From positions 1,116,001-1,180,000 of the forward strand of contig NZ_JAATJK010000001.1 of NCBI RefSeq assembly GCF_011927785.1: a stretch of 64,000 nucleotides of DNA, read 5' to 3'. Position 1 is the first letter of the stretch. Every line of letters begins with the position of its first letter. Both the position numbers and the translations under genes were made by a program. This document shows positions 62,180 through 64,000 of the stretch, one piece after another. A model generated the notes under the pieces. It did not search any database and was not told the DNA's origin. It saw only the letters and a list, made by a program, of their open reading frames with translations. The stretch is from Micromonospora profundi (GTDB lineage Bacteria; Actinomycetota; Actinomycetes; Mycobacteriales; Micromonosporaceae).

Positions 62180-64000
62180 GTGGCTGACCCCTCGACCTAC
62201 CGTCCCGCGCCCGGCACCATTCCGGAGTCGCCGGGGGTCTACCGATTCCGCGACGGCACCGGCCGAGTGATCTACGTCGGCAAGGCGAGGAACCTGCGCA
62301 GCCGGCTCAATTCCTACTTCGGCGACATCTGGAACCTGCACGAGCGCACCCGGCAGATGGTCACCACCGCCGAATCGGTGGACTGGATCACCGTCGGCAC
62401 CGAGGTCGAGGCGCTCCAGCAGGAGTTCACCGAGATCAAGCAGTACGACCCCCGCTTCAACGTCCGCTACCGCGACGACAAGTCGTACCCCTACCTGGCC
62501 GTCACCCTCGACGAGGAGTACCCCCGGCTACAGGTGATGCGCGGCGCCAAGCGCAAGGGCGTGCGCTACTTCGGTCCGTATTCGCACGCCTGGGCCATCC
62601 GGGAGACCCTCGACCTGCTGCTACGGGTGTTCCCCGCCCGGACGTGCTCCGCCGGAGTGTTCAAGCGCGCCGGCCAGGTCGGCCGTCCCTGCCTGCTCGG
62701 CTACATCGGCAAGTGCTCGGCGCCGTGCGTCGGCAGCGTCTCCGCCGACGAGCACCGAGCGATAGTGGACGGGTTCTGCGACTTCATGGCCGGGCGCACC
62801 GACACCATGGTCCGCAAGATCGAACGTGAGATGACCGAGGCGAGCGAGAAGCTGGAGTTCGAGCGGGCCGCCCGCCTGCGCGACGACGTGGCAGCGCTGC
62901 GCCGGGCCATGGAGAAGCAGACAATGGTGCTTGGCGACGGCACCGACGCCGACGTGGTGGCGTTCGCCGACGACCCCCTTGAGGCGGCCGTGCAGGTCTT
63001 CCACGTCCGCGACGGCCGCGTCCGCGGCCAGCGCGGCTGGGTCGTGGAGAAGACCGAGGACCTGACGACCGGAGACCTCGTCCACCACTTCTGCACCCAG
63101 GTGTACGGCGGCGAGCACGGCGAAACCGACGTACCCCGCGAGTTGCTGGTGCCCGAGCTGCCCGCGGACGCCGAGGCGCTTGCCGAATGGCTCACCAACC
63201 ACCGGGGCAGCCGGGTGTCGCTGCGGGTGCCGCAGCGCGGCGACAAGCGCTCGCTGATGGAGACTGTGGAGCGCAACGCCAAGGACGCCCTCGCCAGGCA
63301 CAAGCTGAAGCGGGCCGGCGACCTCACCACCCGAGGTAAGGCGCTCGACGAGATCAGCGAGGCGCTCGACATGCGCACCTCGCCGCTGCGCATCGAGTGC
63401 TTCGACATCTCGCAGATCCAGGGCACCGACGTCGTCGCCAGCATGGTGGTCTTCGAAGACGGGCTGCCCCGCAAGAGCGAGTACCGACGGTTCATCGTCC
63501 GCGGCGCGACCGACGACCTCTCCGCGATGTCCGAGGTGCTGCGCCGCCGCTTCGCCCGCTACCTCGACGCGCGGGCCGAGACCGGGGAGGTGGGCGTGGA
63601 GTCCGCCGACGACCCCGCTGCTCCCGACGGCGAAGCCGAACCGCAGGTCGGCACCCTTGTCGACCCGACCACCGGCCGGCCCCGGAAATTCGCGTACCCG
63701 CCGCAGCTGGTGGTCGTCGACGGCGGTGCGCCGCAGGTCGCGGCTGCCGCGCAGGCCCTCGCCGACCTGGGCATCGACGATGTCGCGCTGTGCGGCCTGG
63801 CCAAGCGGCTGGAGGAGGTCTGGCTCCCCGACGACGAGTTCCCCGTCATCCTGCCGCGCACCTCGGAAGGGCTCTACCTGCTGCAACGGGTCCGAGACGA
63901 GGCGCACCGCTTCGCCATCACGTTCCACCGCCAGCGTCGCTCGAAGCGGATGACCGAGTCGGCCCTGGACAACGTTCCCGGCCTCGGAGACGTACGCCGC
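62180..64000 (+). CDS. uvrC: Excinuclease ABC subunit C (3' end beyond window)
   Basis: 607 codons visible. GIY-YIG nuclease domain ([32 protein letters not shown], about 15-45), a Cys-rich loop ([17 protein letters not shown]), a UVR domain (about 220-255, [26 protein letters not shown]) that binds UvrB, and the RNase-H-like endonuclease domain ([53 protein letters not shown]). It makes the 3' incision with GIY-YIG and the 5' incision with the RNase-H-like domain. The C-terminal helix-hairpin-helix (start seen as [13 protein letters not shown]) is cut by the window end. Confidence 0.97.
   Translation, partial: MADPSTYRPAPGTIPESPGVYRFRDGTGRVIYVGKARNLRSRLNSYFGDIWNLHERTRQMVTTAESVDWITVGTEVEALQQEFTEIKQYDPRFNVRYRDDKSYPYLAVTLDEEYPRLQVMRGAKRKGVRYFGPYSHAWAIRETLDLLLRVFPARTCSAGVFKRAGQVGRPCLLGYIGKCSAPCVGSVSADEHRAIVDGFCDFMAGRTDTMVRKIEREMTEASEKLEFERAARLRDDVAALRRAMEKQTMVLGDGTDADVVAFADDPLEAAVQVFHVRDGRVRGQRGWVVEKTEDLTTGDLVHHFCTQVYGGEHGETDVPRELLVPELPADAEALAEWLTNHRGSRVSLRVPQRGDKRSLMETVERNAKDALARHKLKRAGDLTTRGKALDEISEALDMRTSPLRIECFDISQIQGTDVVASMVVFEDGLPRKSEYRRFIVRGATDDLSAMSEVLRRRFARYLDARAETGEVGVESADDPAAPDGEAEPQVGTLVDPTTGRPRKFAYPPQLVVVDGGAPQVAAAAQALADLGIDDVALCGLAKRLEEVWLPDDEFPVILPRTSEGLYLLQRVRDEAHRFAITFHRQRRSKRMTESALDNVPGLGDVRR

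Overview
The window is about 72% G+C and gene-dense, with many GTG starts and ATGA/GTGA overlaps. It encodes a mycothiol-dependent (MDMPI-family) enzyme, an ANTAR-type PdtaR regulator, a CBM2-linked polysaccharide lyase and a CoaE-GrpB fusion. Together these point to a filamentous actinobacterium, most likely Micromonosporaceae (Micromonospora-like). This is a chromosomal core region; no prophage, transposase, CRISPR array or biosynthetic gene cluster was seen.

Layout. 1-5.4 kb: the tail of a YCII-domain protein, pyruvate kinase coupled to an acyl-CoA thioesterase, a YceI protein, and an Rrf2 regulator beside a TauE/SafE exporter. 5.4-9.3 kb: an intergenic repeat cluster, a 5'-truncated aromatic-amino-acid decarboxylase, and a secreted CBM2-rhamnogalacturonan lyase behind a LacI-type palindrome. 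9.4-12.7 kb: an LLM oxidoreductase, an AsnC regulator divergent from a Cys/Met-metabolism PLP enzyme, and tRNA-Leu(CAA). 12.8-23 kb: pdtaR, a lipoprotein, a complete branched-chain amino-acid ABC transporter operon (binding protein, livH, livM, livG, livF), and polA. 23-30.2 kb: DUF3140 with a remnant of a second small gene, a Uma2 protein, a methyltransferase, rpsA, coaE-grpB, and a membrane-anchored protein with an internal duplication. 30.5-38.3 kb: uvrB, an orphan XRE/DUF5753 regulator, an ABM protein, a pnuC-nadR salvage operon, and a TerC Mn exporter preceded by a yybP-ykoY-type riboswitch. 37.3-43.8 kb: a ykfB/ykfC-like murein-peptide pair, a tyrosine phosphatase, a YhhN protein, a serine hydrolase and typA/bipA. 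43.9-54 kb: DedA-PAP2 fusion, lytic transglycosylase lipoprotein, MMPL exporter divergent from MarR, CocE-type hydrolase, M15-like peptidase, ArsR-MFS operon and cspA. 54-64 kb: a methyltransferase, a DedA gene overlapping an antisense MBL hydrolase, the mycothiol-dependent enzyme, rsgA, uvrA, a Rieske lipoprotein, and uvrC running off the end.

The strongest functional thread is DNA repair: polA, uvrB, uvrA and uvrC all lie here, which amounts to the UvrABC excinuclease plus the gap-filling polymerase. Other coherent modules are branched-chain amino-acid uptake, nicotinamide riboside uptake and phosphorylation (pnuC-nadR), muropeptide recycling (epimerase plus NlpC/P60), and Mn homeostasis.

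Two sequence-level patterns run through the window. At least ten genes have a TANNNT -10 hexamer placed 6-7 nt before the start codon, so they look leaderless. Long GC-rich inverted repeats occupy many intergenic gaps; some are ordinary terminators, but several have 17-24 bp arms and shared ends and look like a dispersed palindromic repeat family. No clearly new biological system was found. The best second-look items are that palindrome family, the Walker-A-less NadR kinase, the degenerate PAP2 domain, the DedA/MBL antisense overlap and the duplicated 510-residue membrane protein.
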